Source: Aurantiochytrium sp. KH105 (Eukaryota; Sar; Bigyra; Thraustochytrida; Thraustochytriidae). From it: a DNA stretch of 64,000 nucleotides. Shown here piece by piece: positions 51,075 to 60,547 of the stretch. The translations under genes and the position numbers were made by a program. Position 1 is the first letter of the stretch; each line of letters starts with the position of its first letter. Where the stretch lies: contig BGKB01000071.1 of the NCBI GenBank assembly GCA_003116975.1, forward strand, positions 247,180 to 311,179. The letters are read 5' to 3'. The notes under the pieces were generated by a model. That model had not been told where the DNA came from. It did not search any database and worked only from the letters and a program-made list of their open reading frames with translations.

Positions 51075-53243
51075 ATGGACCAGAATGACGAGGCGACCAC
51101 GCCGCGGAGGACAACGACCACGACGAGCACCACGACAGAGACAGCCACGATCGAGGAGGGCTCGCTGTCCGGGATCTGGGGCGCCGTTGAGCTAGGCGAT
51201 GTGCTCTTCGAGGGTAAAGTCTTGAAGCAGAGTGAAATCCTCGGGCGCTGGAACGAGCGCTACGTGCAAATCGTGCGCATCCGGCAGGGTGTCCTCGTGT
51301 GTCTGTACTGGACGAGCGAGGAAGCACGCGAGCAGCATGCGCACGCTCCCCGCGGTCTGCTGGACGCCTCAAAATCAATGGTGAGCACCTCGCCCGAGTC
51401 ACTGACGATTGAGGTGCGTCATTTTAGTGACCTTTTGCGCGAGTCAGACTGCTTTGGGCCTCGGCGCGACATTGTCGCGAATTTGCGCGTTGACTCAACC
51501 GAGGTCCTAGAAAAATTAGCTGGCGCTCTTCAAGGCATCGGCGGACCCTCTGGCGATGGCACCGATGGAGCTGCGGCCCTGCAATTTGGCAACATGGTAA
51601 CGGCGTACTCGCGGGAACGCGCCTTATCAGCTTCGGGAAAAGAAAAGAAGAGCCAGGGTGCCGACAAGAACAAGAACCGACTCGACGCAGACTTTGCTCT
51701 CTTGGGAGAACTTGGTCGTGGCGCGTTTTCAATTGTGTACCGTGCCAAGAGGCGCAAGAGCGCTCCTGCAAAGAATGAGAATGGCCACAAAGAAGACCAT
51801 GACGAGCTGGCCATTAAAGTCGCGCTGCTCACGAAATTGTCCGTCCGGGAGCGTAAGACGCAGCTTCGGTACCTGAACAGCGAGGTCTCCATCATGCGCA
51901 AGGTACGCGAACAGCTGCCAACAAACGAGAATGTGGTTCACCTGCTCGAAAGCTTCGCGGAGCCACGGCCGAGTTATCGCGTCTGCATGGTTCTCGAGCT
52001 GTGCAACGGTGGCGAGCTCTTCGACCGCATCGTGGAACGGCGGTCCTTTTCGGAGCGAGACGCAAAGGATGTCATTCGTAGCCTGGCGCGTGCTTTGAAC
52101 GAGCTGCATGCCATCGGCATCGTGCACCGTGATCTCAAGCCGGAGAATCTGATTTATGCGACTTCGGCTCCCGATTCTGTGCTTAAGATCACTGACTTTG
52201 GCCTCGCGCTGGACATGGAGTACCCCGAGCGCGATGTGTACAAGTCTCATGTTGTAGGAACAAGCGGCTACTTTGCCCCCGAAGTTCTCTCTTTGCGCTA
52301 CAGCCCGGCATGCGACGTGTGGTCGCTTGGTGTGGTGTTATACATTCTGCTTTGTGGATACCCTCCATTTGTGGGGCGGACACGAGTCGAGGTGCAAAAG
52401 GAGATTCGCGAAGGAAGATACGAGTTTCACATGCCGGAATGGAAGAACATTTCTCTCTCGTCGCGTGACCTTATCACGCGCATGCTGCAAGTGAACCCGA
52501 AGCGCAGGATACGCATGGCTCAGGTGCTTGAGCATCCTTGGGCCACAGAACGGTCATCTTCAGATGAGAAGCCCATTCCGCTTGCCAAGCACAAGCAGTT
52601 TAACAACCGTCGCAAGCTCAAGGCTGCTGCGTATGCTGTCATGTGGGGTGCGCGACTGCGCAACAAGCGCAAGGAAACCTTGACGGCTCTTGCTAAGCGT
52701 ATGAAGCCCGACGGTTTTACAGCGCAGGATCTCGAACTCATCCGCTCTACCTTTGACGAACATACCAAGGAGCGCGGGGGTGTTATTGAAGATGCGCCCC
52801 AGCTGGAAAGCATCATGCAAGTCTTGGGTTTTCAGAACGTGCCGGCGGACCGCATTTTCAATTTATTTGATGACAATGGCGATGGTCACGTGGACCAGGC
52901 AGAACTTCTTTCGGGGCTGGCTGCCTTGCAAGGTCCTGGGGAGGATTCGCTCAAGTTTTGCTTTGACGTCTACGACAGGGATGGGTCGGGCGAGATCGAC
53001 AAGGATGAGCTCATGAGCGTGTTATCGATGGCCATTACCAACACCTCAATCGACACGGACAAATTCGTAGGTGACCTTTCCGAGGCCTTTGATCAGGTTG
53101 ACACCGATCGCAACGGGGCTATTTCCTTTGAGGAGTTCAAGTCCGCTTGCCAAGTGAAGCCGTACCTTGTCGAATGTCTCCTCTCGCGCAGGCTTTCTGG
53201 TGCAGTCAAAGTTCCTTCGTCTTCGTCGTTGTCGTTGCCATGA
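51075..53243 (+). CDS. Calcium-dependent protein kinase with N-terminal PH domain (PH-kinase-EF-hand)
   Basis: 722 residues from the ATG at 51075; an open frame six codons longer starts at TTG. Residues about 35-175 look like a PH domain (FEGKVLKQSEILGRWNERYV start). The kinase runs from about 207 (GELGRGAFSIVYRA) through the ATP Lys in LAIKVAL (about 246), HRDLKPENL (about 350), DFGLAL (about 374) and GTSGYFAPE, all intact and CaMK-like. Four EF hands follow: a degenerate one near 560, then DDNGDGHVDQAE (about 598), DRDGSGEIDKDE (about 634) and DTDRNGAISFEE (about 675). Calcium binding should relieve autoinhibition, while the PH domain should recruit the kinase to phosphoinositide membranes. 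Classic plant and apicomplexan CDPKs usually have acylation instead of an N-terminal PH domain. Confidence 0.93.
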   Translation: MDQNDEATTPRRTTTTTSTTTETATIEEGSLSGIWGAVELGDVLFEGKVLKQSEILGRWNERYVQIVRIRQGVLVCLYWTSEEAREQHAHAPRGLLDASKSMVSTSPESLTIEVRHFSDLLRESDCFGPRRDIVANLRVDSTEVLEKLAGALQGIGGPSGDGTDGAAALQFGNMVTAYSRERALSASGKEKKSQGADKNKNRLDADFALLGELGRGAFSIVYRAKRRKSAPAKNENGHKEDHDELAIKVALLTKLSVRERKTQLRYLNSEVSIMRKVREQLPTNENVVHLLESFAEPRPSYRVCMVLELCNGGELFDRIVERRSFSERDAKDVIRSLARALNELHAIGIVHRDLKPENLIYATSAPDSVLKITDFGLALDMEYPERDVYKSHVVGTSGYFAPEVLSLRYSPACDVWSLGVVLYILLCGYPPFVGRTRVEVQKEIREGRYEFHMPEWKNISLSSRDLITRMLQVNPKRRIRMAQVLEHPWATERSSSDEKPIPLAKHKQFNNRRKLKAAAYAVMWGARLRNKRKETLTALAKRMKPDGFTAQDLELIRSTFDEHTKERGGVIEDAPQLESIMQVLGFQNVPADRIFNLFDDNGDGHVDQAELLSGLAALQGPGEDSLKFCFDVYDRDGSGEIDKDELMSVLSMAITNTSIDTDKFVGDLSEAFDQVDTDRNGAISFEEFKSACQVKPYLVECLLSRRLSGAVKVPSSSSLSLP

Positions 53244-53463
53244 GATCAGCAGGGATGAGGTTAGAAGGAGGTGCTTAGGATCAGCGTCTGCAACCCGATC
53301 AATCACTAGCGAGCATGGAAAAGGAACAAAGAAAAGACTGTCTTTTTTCTTGTATTGTTGACCGCTGTTTGTTCGGTTTCCCCTCTTTTCTTCCCGTGCC
53401 GGCCGCCGTTCTTCGCTTCAAGAGGCTCATTTTCTTTAGATAAAATCATTTGCTTTTGTTTTT

Positions 53464-54492
53464 TCATGCACGCGCCTTGATACGCTCAACAATCGCAAGC
53501 GTGCGCTTGGCATTACGGTAGTGAAGGTTCTCAACAAGCTTGCCGTCGACAGTGGCGACCCCTGAGCCGGTGCGAATGGCGTCTTCGTGTGCCGCAATGA
53601 CTCTCTCGGCGTGGTCAATGTCGGCTGCGCTGGGAGAAAAAAATTCGTTGGCTTGGGCCACCGTCTTGGGGTGAATGAGCGTCTTTCCATCAAAGCCGAG
53701 GTCGCGACCCTGGTGACACTCGTCGATGAAGCCCTCTTCGTTTTGGAGATCAACATAAACACCATCCAAGGCACTAATGCCGGCGGTGCGAGCAGCAATG
53801 ACGCAGCGCTGAAGCGCGTATTGCAGGTTGAAGCGTCCCGGGGCCATCGGTTTGCAGCGCAAGTCATTTGCAAGGTCGACAGTTCCCATGAGAAGTGCAG
53901 TAACGCGCGGATGAGCTGCGAGCTCTTCGACATTGCTTACACCGCGCGGTGTCTCTACCATGCACCAAATCTCCATGGAGGGTTTTGCGCCAGCTGCATC
54001 AAGCCTGTCCACGAGGTCGGCCACATCATCGCGGGACTCAGCCTTGGGAAGGAGCACAGCGTCGGCCCCGCTGGTCGCTACGGCTTCGACATCGCTCGCG
54101 TACCAGGGCGTGGTGCGCCCATTGACGCGGATACAGATTTCAGACATGCCATAGGCCTTTGTCTCGACCTGCTCGCGCGCGGCCGCGACGGCCTGCTGGC
54201 GTGCAAGCTCTTTTTGCTCTGGCGACACGGCGTCCTCGAGGTCAAAGATATAGGCGTCGGCCTTGATGGTCTTGGCCTTTTCGAGGGCCCGCTGCCGCGA
54301 GGAGGGCATGTACAGTACGCTGCGGCGCACTGCAGCATCTGCGTCGTCCCCTGCGGCTGGCGTCGGCGCTGTCGAGAGGGCCGCGCAGCGTGGCCATGTC
54401 CGACATTGTCGAGGAGCAAGTTGCGCTCGCTGTCTTGCCTGCACGGAGACGAGGAGCGGCGCGCGAAGCGCCCTGTGTGCGGCAGCTCGCAT
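53464..54492 (-). CDS. Mitochondrial citrate lyase beta-like (CLYBL/CitE-family) protein
   Basis: 342 residues from the ATG at 54490-54492, near human CLYBL length; the frame extends 25 codons upstream only to a TTG. The first ~60 residues (MRAAAHRALRAPLLVSVQAR...) are Arg/Ala-rich with no acidic residue, a typical mitochondrial presequence. The body is an HpcH/HpaI-type TIM barrel: RRSVLYMPSSRQRALEKA, DAYIFDLEDAV with the metal-binding acids, RVNGRTTPWY, VLLPKAES, MVETPRGV and a C-terminal FDGKTLIHPKTV. Such enzymes cleave citramalyl-CoA, malyl-CoA or related esters; the exact substrate cannot be read from sequence. It converges with the PH-kinase and diverges from mtnA across 729 bp. Confidence 0.9.
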   Translation of the reverse strand: MRAAAHRALRAPLLVSVQARQRAQLAPRQCRTWPRCAALSTAPTPAAGDDADAAVRRSVLYMPSSRQRALEKAKTIKADAYIFDLEDAVSPEQKELARQQAVAAAREQVETKAYGMSEICIRVNGRTTPWYASDVEAVATSGADAVLLPKAESRDDVADLVDRLDAAGAKPSMEIWCMVETPRGVSNVEELAAHPRVTALLMGTVDLANDLRCKPMAPGRFNLQYALQRCVIAARTAGISALDGVYVDLQNEEGFIDECHQGRDLGFDGKTLIHPKTVAQANEFFSPSAADIDHAERVIAAHEDAIRTGSGVATVDGKLVENLHYRNAKRTLAIVERIKARA

Positions 54493-54714
54493 GGTGACTG
54501 TAAAAGGATGTGCCGAGCCGTGCCGTGGTCCGATTCGAGCGATGCGATGCGAAGCGGCGCGGTGCAACGCGCTGCGCTTCTACTCTATCTTTTGCTCCGC
54601 GTTTGAGGTCGAAAGACGTCCGACGTCTGCAGAGGGAGGAAGTTGGGTTGCGCAGATCTACAAATTTAGCTACAGCAAGACAAGTGATGCGAAAATGACG
54701 TTTCGTTTGCTGTA

Positions 54715-54722
54715 GGCCTAGG
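54715..54722. promoter_or_regulatory. Palindrome ggcctagg (possible regulatory site)
   Basis: Perfect copy about 220 bp upstream of the CLYBL-like start and 500 bp upstream of mtnA. Function is unknown. Confidence 0.25.
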
Positions 54723-54990
54723 CCCCATGCAGCAACGAGCTTCATGAAGATGACTGGCCGTCCAGACGAAAAGACGCACAGTCAAGATCGACAACGACCA
54801 GGACCGTATGATGGTAGTAAATGGTTGATTGCGAGCAGGCACGTGGAACGAATCCTCGCGAGCAAACAATTCAATTCACAAATGACGACGACGAAGACGA
54901 CGACGACGAAGAAGAAGAAGAGACTTGCAAGAGAATGAACATGTTTCCTCTGCTACTTCGCCACGCTGGAAACCAAGTTTCGTTTTGATA

Positions 54991-55064
54991 GCTGGCTGGC
55001 TGGCTGGCTGGCTTGGATGGCCTGGATGGCCTGGATGGCCTGGATGGCCTGGATGGATGGATGC
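54991..55064 (+). repeat. (CTGG)n followed by (GGCCTGGAT)n tandem repeat
   Basis: About five CTGG units run into about five 9-bp units, ending in ATGG units. It lies 160 bp upstream of the mtnA start and gives a false Trp/Gly-rich extension. Confidence 0.85.
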
Positions 55065-55221
55065 AAGTGGTCACGTCATTATCCAAGTTGGCGTTTTGCA
55101 GCCAGGCGACAAAAGACTGACTGACGAACGAAGGAGCGAACGAGAGCGCGCAGCAGTAGCGCAAGCGCGGCGCGCAGGGCAAGGAGAGAGTGCAAGGAGG
55201 CGAGGAGCAGCGGAAAGAACG

Positions 55222-56343
55222 ATGGACGTCTCGACGCGAGACCGCGCGCTGCGCACGGTGTTCTGGGAGGGCGGAAACGCAAGGTCCGGACACATCAAGC
55301 TCATCGACCAGCCGAAGCTGCCGCTGGCACTGGAGCACGTGACGTGCGAGACGGTGGACGGCGCGTGCGCGTGCATTCGCGACATGGTGATCCGCGGAGC
55401 GCCGGCCATTGGCGCAATGGCAGGTTACGCAATGGTGCTGGCAGCCAGAGACTGCGACGCTTCGGCCTCGGTTGCTACACGCGTGGAAACTCTTCGCGCG
55501 GCCAAAGCCAAGCTCGACGCCTCGCGGCCAACGGCGGTGAACCTGATGTGGGCGACGCGGCGCATGGTGGAGCTGACGGAGGCGACGGACGCGTCAGAAG
55601 ACCTTGCTGAGGTAATTCTCCGCGAGGCCGAAGCCCTTGCGGACGAGGATGTGGCCATCAACATTGCCATGGCCAAACATGGTGCCGAGGTGGTGCAGCA
55701 GGGAGCCAACATTTTGCACATTTGCAATACGGGCTGTCTGGCCACGGTCGACGTCGGCACGGCGCTGGGCGTCATTTACGAGAGCTTCCATCAGGGCAAG
55801 GACATCCATGCCTGGGTTTGCGAGACGCGGCCACGTCTCCAAGGTGCGCGACTTTCGGCGTGGGAGCTCATGCGCGAGAAGGTGCCCATGCATTTGATTG
55901 CTGACAGCGCGGCCGGACTGCTCATGCACCGCGGCAAGGTGGATGTTGTTTTGTATGGAGCTGACCGTATCGCGGCGGACGGCTGGGTCGCCAACAAGAT
56001 TGGTTCGCTGCCAGTGTCGATCGTAGCGCGCGAGCACGGCATCCCCGTTTACGTCGTGGCGCCGACGTCAACGATCGACCTCGAGGTGGCGACAGGCGCC
56101 GACATTCCCATTGAGGAGCGTGGTGCCGAGGAGGTGACCTCGCTCATGGGCGGCAATCGCACGGCGCCCGAGGGTGTTCAAGTGTTCAACCCGGCCTTTG
56201 ACGTGGTGAACCCCAAGTACATTACCGGCATTGTCACGGAGCACGGCATTTGCTACCCTCCTTTTACCAAGAGCTTGCGAGCTGTGAAGGAGACGGCAGA
56301 GAAGGCCATTCGCGCACGCTGGAGCTCTGATGGGGCCAAGTGA
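55222..56343 (+). CDS. mtnA: Methylthioribose-1-phosphate isomerase
   Basis: 373 residues from ATG (MDVSTRDRALRTVFW), the normal size. It has the eIF2B-related fold landmarks: RGAPAIGAMAGY near residue 57, the catalytic Cys172 in NTGCLATVD, and the catalytic Asp248 in GADRIAADG, followed by NKIGS. The protein converts 5-methylthioribose-1-phosphate to methylthioribulose-1-phosphate in the methionine salvage pathway, recycling the methylthio group released during polyamine synthesis. Eukaryotic members are cytosolic. The upstream in-frame extension is low-complexity tandem repeat from a TTG, so I reject it. No other salvage gene is adjacent. Confidence 0.96.
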   Translation: MDVSTRDRALRTVFWEGGNARSGHIKLIDQPKLPLALEHVTCETVDGACACIRDMVIRGAPAIGAMAGYAMVLAARDCDASASVATRVETLRAAKAKLDASRPTAVNLMWATRRMVELTEATDASEDLAEVILREAEALADEDVAINIAMAKHGAEVVQQGANILHICNTGCLATVDVGTALGVIYESFHQGKDIHAWVCETRPRLQGARLSAWELMREKVPMHLIADSAAGLLMHRGKVDVVLYGADRIAADGWVANKIGSLPVSIVAREHGIPVYVVAPTSTIDLEVATGADIPIEERGAEEVTSLMGGNRTAPEGVQVFNPAFDVVNPKYITGIVTEHGICYPPFTKSLRAVKETAEKAIRARWSSDGAK

Positions 56344-57133
56344 TTTTATTCTGACGTGTAGCGGATAAGCTGCTCGATTATCTCTTCTTCTTTCTTGTCC
56401 TTTTCATCATGCATGAGCATTTCTGTGTGTATATGCGCGTGCGTGCGTGCGTGCGTGTGCACAGTGTTCGTTCGAGTGCGTCTTGCGCCTGCGTTGCTTT
56501 AGCGCGTGGACGCCTTTCTTGCCTTTACTCACAGGTCCGTCACCACCGATCTCGACCACCTCTCAAGTCAGGAGTCAAGTCGAGGCAAAAGCCGCGCGAA
56601 TGCGATTGCGCCTTCACTTCTCAAGTCCGTCCGTCGAAACACTAGAGTCGCGACCATTTATCGACATCAATTCGCGACCTTTTCGCCGCAACAGGAGCCG
56701 CAGCCGACAAGCAGCTTCGTTCGTCTTGCAGCCTGAGAAAGACTTTGTCGCCTTCCTTCCTTCCCTTGGGGCCACACTGTGGCACGCACGCACGCACGCA
56801 AGCACGCGCGCTCGCAAGCGTAGCAGCAGCAGGCTCTCTCTGATCTGACCAACCGACAGTGGACCCGGTCCGCCTCACGATAGTCGCAGTCGCATCCTTG
56901 GTGATCCGCGAACGAACGTTTTGCATTCGCAATCGACCGCGGTTTTGCCCCATCTCCTGCTCCTGCTACTACACGTATGCGCTCGGCTGCGGCGCCTGCT
57001 GCAGCTGCCAGAATTGATGTAAAGAAACCTACGAAGAGGGAAGGAGCGAGTCCAGCGCGGAGGAAGAAGATACCAAAAGGTGTCAGATCTCCACGGAATG
57101 ATGACGCCACCGTGTGCACGGCAAGGCAGACCA

Positions 57134-57141
57134 GGCCTAGG
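57134..57141. promoter_or_regulatory. Palindrome ggcctagg (possible regulatory site)
   Basis: Perfect copy in the mtnA/HMG-CoA synthase gap, inside a longer imperfect inverted repeat (agaccaggcctagg / cccggcctgggtct). Function is unknown. Confidence 0.25.
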
Positions 57142-58631
57142 CCCGGCCTGGGTCTGTCTACTCACGAAGGTTGACGTATACGCGTCGCAGGCAGGCGAGG
57201 AGACCTTTGAGAAGCAAGACCTTGGCTGACTGTGAGTGAGTGGGTGAGAGTCAGATGCGCTGAGATGGCTTCGGAGCCCTCGGCTCGGCTGGGCTCGCTC
57301 GGCGAAGAAGCGGCAACTCATCTCGTCTCATCTCGTCTTGTCACCTCGTCTCGTCTCATCTCGTGTCTCAACTCTCCCGTCTGGCGCCTCGGGCAAGTTC
57401 TCGACGGCTGGCTCGCTCGTCAGCCGAGCTCGACGCGACCGAGAGCAGCCTGCCGTGCCAGACACACGACTGCGATGCGAGCTGCGGCTTCTCCACGTTA
57501 GCCGTGTTTTCTACGGGCGGCGACCATCGTCCATCCATCTCCCCATCCACGCTGATGTGCGGCCTCCGTCGGCCACTTCGCGGAGCCTCGACCGGGAGCC
57601 TCGCTGGGCCGAGACCGCCTGCCGCGCGAGGCCGGCCAGCTCAGCTCCACGGTCCCGTGCCTGACTGCGCAAGCGGCTGCGGCTACGGCACGAGCACAGG
57701 CTAGCTCGCTCGCTCGCTCTCGAGTCGGTGTGAGTGACGTGTGCGCGTGTGCGAGCGAGCTCGGCGCGCGCGACGGCGACGCTGCACGCAACTGCGGCCG
57801 GGTAGAAAGGGCACTTTGGCTGGCCGATCGAGGCTGCGTTGTGCTTTCTTTGCTGATTTGTTCAGGCCGGCGCCGACAATGTGCAGAGCGGCCGCGTCAC
57901 TGCTGCCTTGGCGAGCGAGCGAGCGAGCGAGTGGGTGCGTGAGTGTGTGGAGCAGCGGCATCGCATGCATGCATGCATGCATGGGATGACATGCCGGTGG
58001 TGTAAGCACGCGCGGCTCTGGCGGACTAGCTGTAGCTAGCTAGTTGGTTTTGTCCAGTAGTGTAGGCAGCGAGCTAGCAGCGCACGTCGTGATGGTGACG
58101 CCTTCATTTTTATTTTTTTGAAGGGCGTCACTTTGACTTTGTCGATCATTCGTCCATCTACCTCCGAGTCCCTCGCAGGCATGCTTGCTCACTTTATGTG
58201 CATGGATAGGATAATCTGTTCCAATCTAGTCCAATCTACTCCGATCTATACTCCAAGCCAAGCCAAGCCAAGCCAAGGCATTCCGTTCCGACGATGCCTG
58301 CTGCTCTAGACAACGATGGACCCATGCAGACCCTGGCAATGAATGCATGCACAGACAGACCCGACAGGACGCACGAGGCTCGCCGAGGCCCTGCCTCCTC
58401 CTCGCCGATCGACTCGGAACGGTCGATCGAACGAATTGATCGCGCGATACTGCCGCTTCGGCGATGATTGCGCCGACGCGCACGCACGCAAGGCGCCCCA
58501 AGAACCCCCGCTCCTGCGGCCGCCGCGAAAGAAAGAAGCCCGGCCCCGCCTCGCCTCGCCGCGCCCCGCCGCGCCGCGCCGCGCCTCGAGGCGGCGGCGG
58601 CGGCAGGGCTGCGTGCGCGCGGGCGTGCGCG

Positions 58632-58633
58632 NN
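58632..58633. other. Assembly gap (two undetermined bases)
   Basis: The gap is flanked by two near-identical copies of cagggctgcgtgcgcgcg, suggesting the join is artificial or the repeat number is wrong. Confidence 0.9.
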
Positions 58634-59029
58634 CAGGGCTGCGTGCGCGCGTGCGTGCGCGCGAGCGGGCGAGCGAGCGGGCTGCGCGACGGGAGCGGCG
58701 CTCGCTCTCGGGGCGGCGGCGCGGGCGCGGCGTGCCTGGAAGCGCGGCGCTGCCTGTGTTGTGGATGTTAGTTGGCCGTGTCGGCGCCCGCCGCGGCGCA
58801 CTGGTAGCGCGGGGCGTAGGAGGCGACTAGGCGGCGCGGGAGGAGGAGGAGGGCGGGGATGATGGCATCATCATTGACGCCGCGAACCGCGAGACGCGGC
58901 AGAGCTGCGGCAGAGCTCGCCAGCAAGCAGAGGCGAGCAAGCAGACAAGCGGCAGACAAGCCAGCGAGCGGCAGCAAACCCCAAACCGCCAAGCAGCAGC
59001 AGCAGAGGAGCACAGCCAGCGAGCAAGCA

Positions 59030-59033
<4 letters not shown>

Positions 59034-59066
<33 letters not shown>
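59034..59066 (+). repeat. (CAG)11 repeat in HMG-CoA synthase leader
   Basis: A perfect CAG run ends 24 bp before the preferred start. In the synthase frame it would encode alanines (GCA phase). Confidence 0.95.
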
Positions 59067-59067
<1 letters not shown>

Positions 59068-59089
59068 GCACAGCCAGCAAACAAGCAAG

Positions 59090-60547
59090 ATGGCGCGCAA
59101 CGTGGGTATCGTGGCCTCGGACTGCTACTTTCCGTCGACCTACGTCGCACAGGAGGACCTCGAGCAGTACGATGGCATCGCCGCCGGCAAGTACACCAAG
59201 GGCCTCGGCCAGACGAACATGGCCTTCGTCGGCGCCGGTGAGGACATCAACAGCATGTGCATGTCCGCGCTCAGCAACCTCATGGACAAGTACGGCCTGA
59301 ACTACAACGACATCGGACGCCTCGAAGTCGGTACCGAGACCATCATCGACAAGTCCAAGTCCACCAAGACCTCGCTCATGTCCCTCTTCACCGAGTCCGG
59401 CAACAGTGACGTCCTCGGCATCACCAACGTGAACGCCTGCTACGGTGGCACCTCGGCCCTCTTCAACACCATCGACTGGGTCGAGTCCAGCGCCTGGGAT
59501 GGCCGCTATGGTGTCGTTCTCTGCGGTGACATCGCCGTCTACGAGAAGGGCCCCGCCCGCCCCACTGGTGGTGCCGGTGTCGTCGCCCTCCTCGTCGGCC
59601 CCAACGCCCCGCTCACCTTCGAGAACAAGCTCCGCTCGTCGCACTTCGAGGATGCCTATGACTTTTACAAGCCCTTCCTCAGCAGCGAGTACCCCGCCGT
59701 CGACGGTCACCTCTCCAACTCGTGCTACCTTCGCGCTGTCGACCGCTGCTACAACCTGTACACCAAGAAGTTCAAGGAGGCTTACGGTGAGGACTTTGAT
59801 GTCTTCGGCAACAGCCCCGGCAAGGCCCAGCACGCTCTCTTCCACCAGCCGTACACCAAGCTCGTGCAGAAGAGCTACGCCCGCCTCATGTACAACGACG
59901 CCAAGCGCGGCGGCGACATTGTCGGCGACAGCGAGATCCTCAAGGAGATCGCCGCCGAGTTCGGCGAGGTCGATGACGTTGCCTCGTACACGGACCGCGC
60001 TCTTGACAAGAAGTGCGTGACCGCCTCGGCTGATGCCTACAACGAGCGCGTCTTCCCCTACACTATTGCCGGCCGCAACCTCGGCAACTCGTACACCGGC
60101 TCGCTCTACTTTGGCCTCCTCAGCCTGATCGCCCAGTCCGACAAGCTCGCCAAGAAGGACGACCGCGTCCTCATGTTCAGCTACGGCTCCGGTCTCGCGG
60201 CCACCATGTTCTCGGCCAAGATCGAGGGCTCCCTCGAGGAGCAGCGCACCACCTGTAACCTTTTGGCTCGCCTCGACGACCGCGTCAAGGCCACGCCCGA
60301 GCAGTTCACCGAGGCCCTCGAGATGCGCGAGCAGTTCTACACCGCCACTGACTTCGAGTTCCCCTCGGTCAACGACACCAAGCTCGCCCCGCACCCGGGC
60401 TCCTTCAGCCTCGCCGGCGTCGACAGCATGGGCCGCCGCGCCTACACCCGCTCGCAGTCCAGCGTTGCCGAGGCTGCCTCATCGCGTGCCTTCTCCACCA
60501 ACGTGCGTGCCATGCGTCTTGCCCGCCGTGCCCTCCTCCGCCGGTAA
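59090..60547 (+). CDS. Hydroxymethylglutaryl-CoA synthase
   Basis: 485 residues from the ATG at 59090 (MARNVGIVASDCYFPS). It condenses acetyl-CoA with acetoacetyl-CoA to HMG-CoA, the committed entry to the mevalonate route. The catalytic triad is complete: Glu83 in GTETIIDKSK, Cys117 in VNACYGGTSALFN and His252 in ALFHQPYTKLVQ. The spacings (34 and 135) equal those of the human enzyme (95/129/264). C-ending codons dominate more than in neighbours, consistent with high expression. An in-frame ATG at 58859 would add 77 Ala/Arg/Ser-rich residues without acidic residues until the polyAla, a possible presequence; conservation begins at MARNVG, so I prefer 59090. The C-terminal ~40 residues after GRRAYTR are an unusual Arg-rich tail. 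Confidence 0.95.
   Translation: MARNVGIVASDCYFPSTYVAQEDLEQYDGIAAGKYTKGLGQTNMAFVGAGEDINSMCMSALSNLMDKYGLNYNDIGRLEVGTETIIDKSKSTKTSLMSLFTESGNSDVLGITNVNACYGGTSALFNTIDWVESSAWDGRYGVVLCGDIAVYEKGPARPTGGAGVVALLVGPNAPLTFENKLRSSHFEDAYDFYKPFLSSEYPAVDGHLSNSCYLRAVDRCYNLYTKKFKEAYGEDFDVFGNSPGKAQHALFHQPYTKLVQKSYARLMYNDAKRGGDIVGDSEILKEIAAEFGEVDDVASYTDRALDKKCVTASADAYNERVFPYTIAGRNLGNSYTGSLYFGLLSLIAQSDKLAKKDDRVLMFSYGSGLAATMFSAKIEGSLEEQRTTCNLLARLDDRVKATPEQFTEALEMREQFYTATDFEFPSVNDTKLAPHPGSFSLAGVDSMGRRAYTRSQSSVAEAASSRAFSTNVRAMRLARRALLRR

Larger units (their letters stand above)
54493..55221. other. Divergent intergenic region between CLYBL-like gene and mtnA
   Basis: It contains a perfect ggcctagg palindrome at 54715-54722, an ACG/AAG triplet tract at 54884-54922 and a CTGG then GGCCTGGAT tandem repeat (54991-55064). 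It should carry both promoters. Confidence 0.6.
56344..59089. other. 2.7-kb intergenic region with many simple repeats and a 2-bp gap
   Basis: It contains the 3' flank of mtnA and the promoter/leader of HMG-CoA synthase. Repeats include GTGC near 56440-56460, a ggcctagg palindrome at 57134-57141, ATGC at 57961-57982, CCAAG at 58255-58277, and a GC repeat interrupted by two undetermined bases. No gene is recognised; overlapping frames on both strands reflect GC content. Confidence 0.55.

Noticed and set aside
54925-55221. 99-residue extension of mtnA rich in Trp-Pro-Gly
   Set aside because: It starts at TTG and is translation of the GGCCTGGAT repeat; homology begins after 55222.
58871-60394. 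507-codon reverse ORF opposite HMG-CoA synthase
   Set aside because: Antisense shadow caused by strong codon bias; the forward frame has the full catalytic triad.
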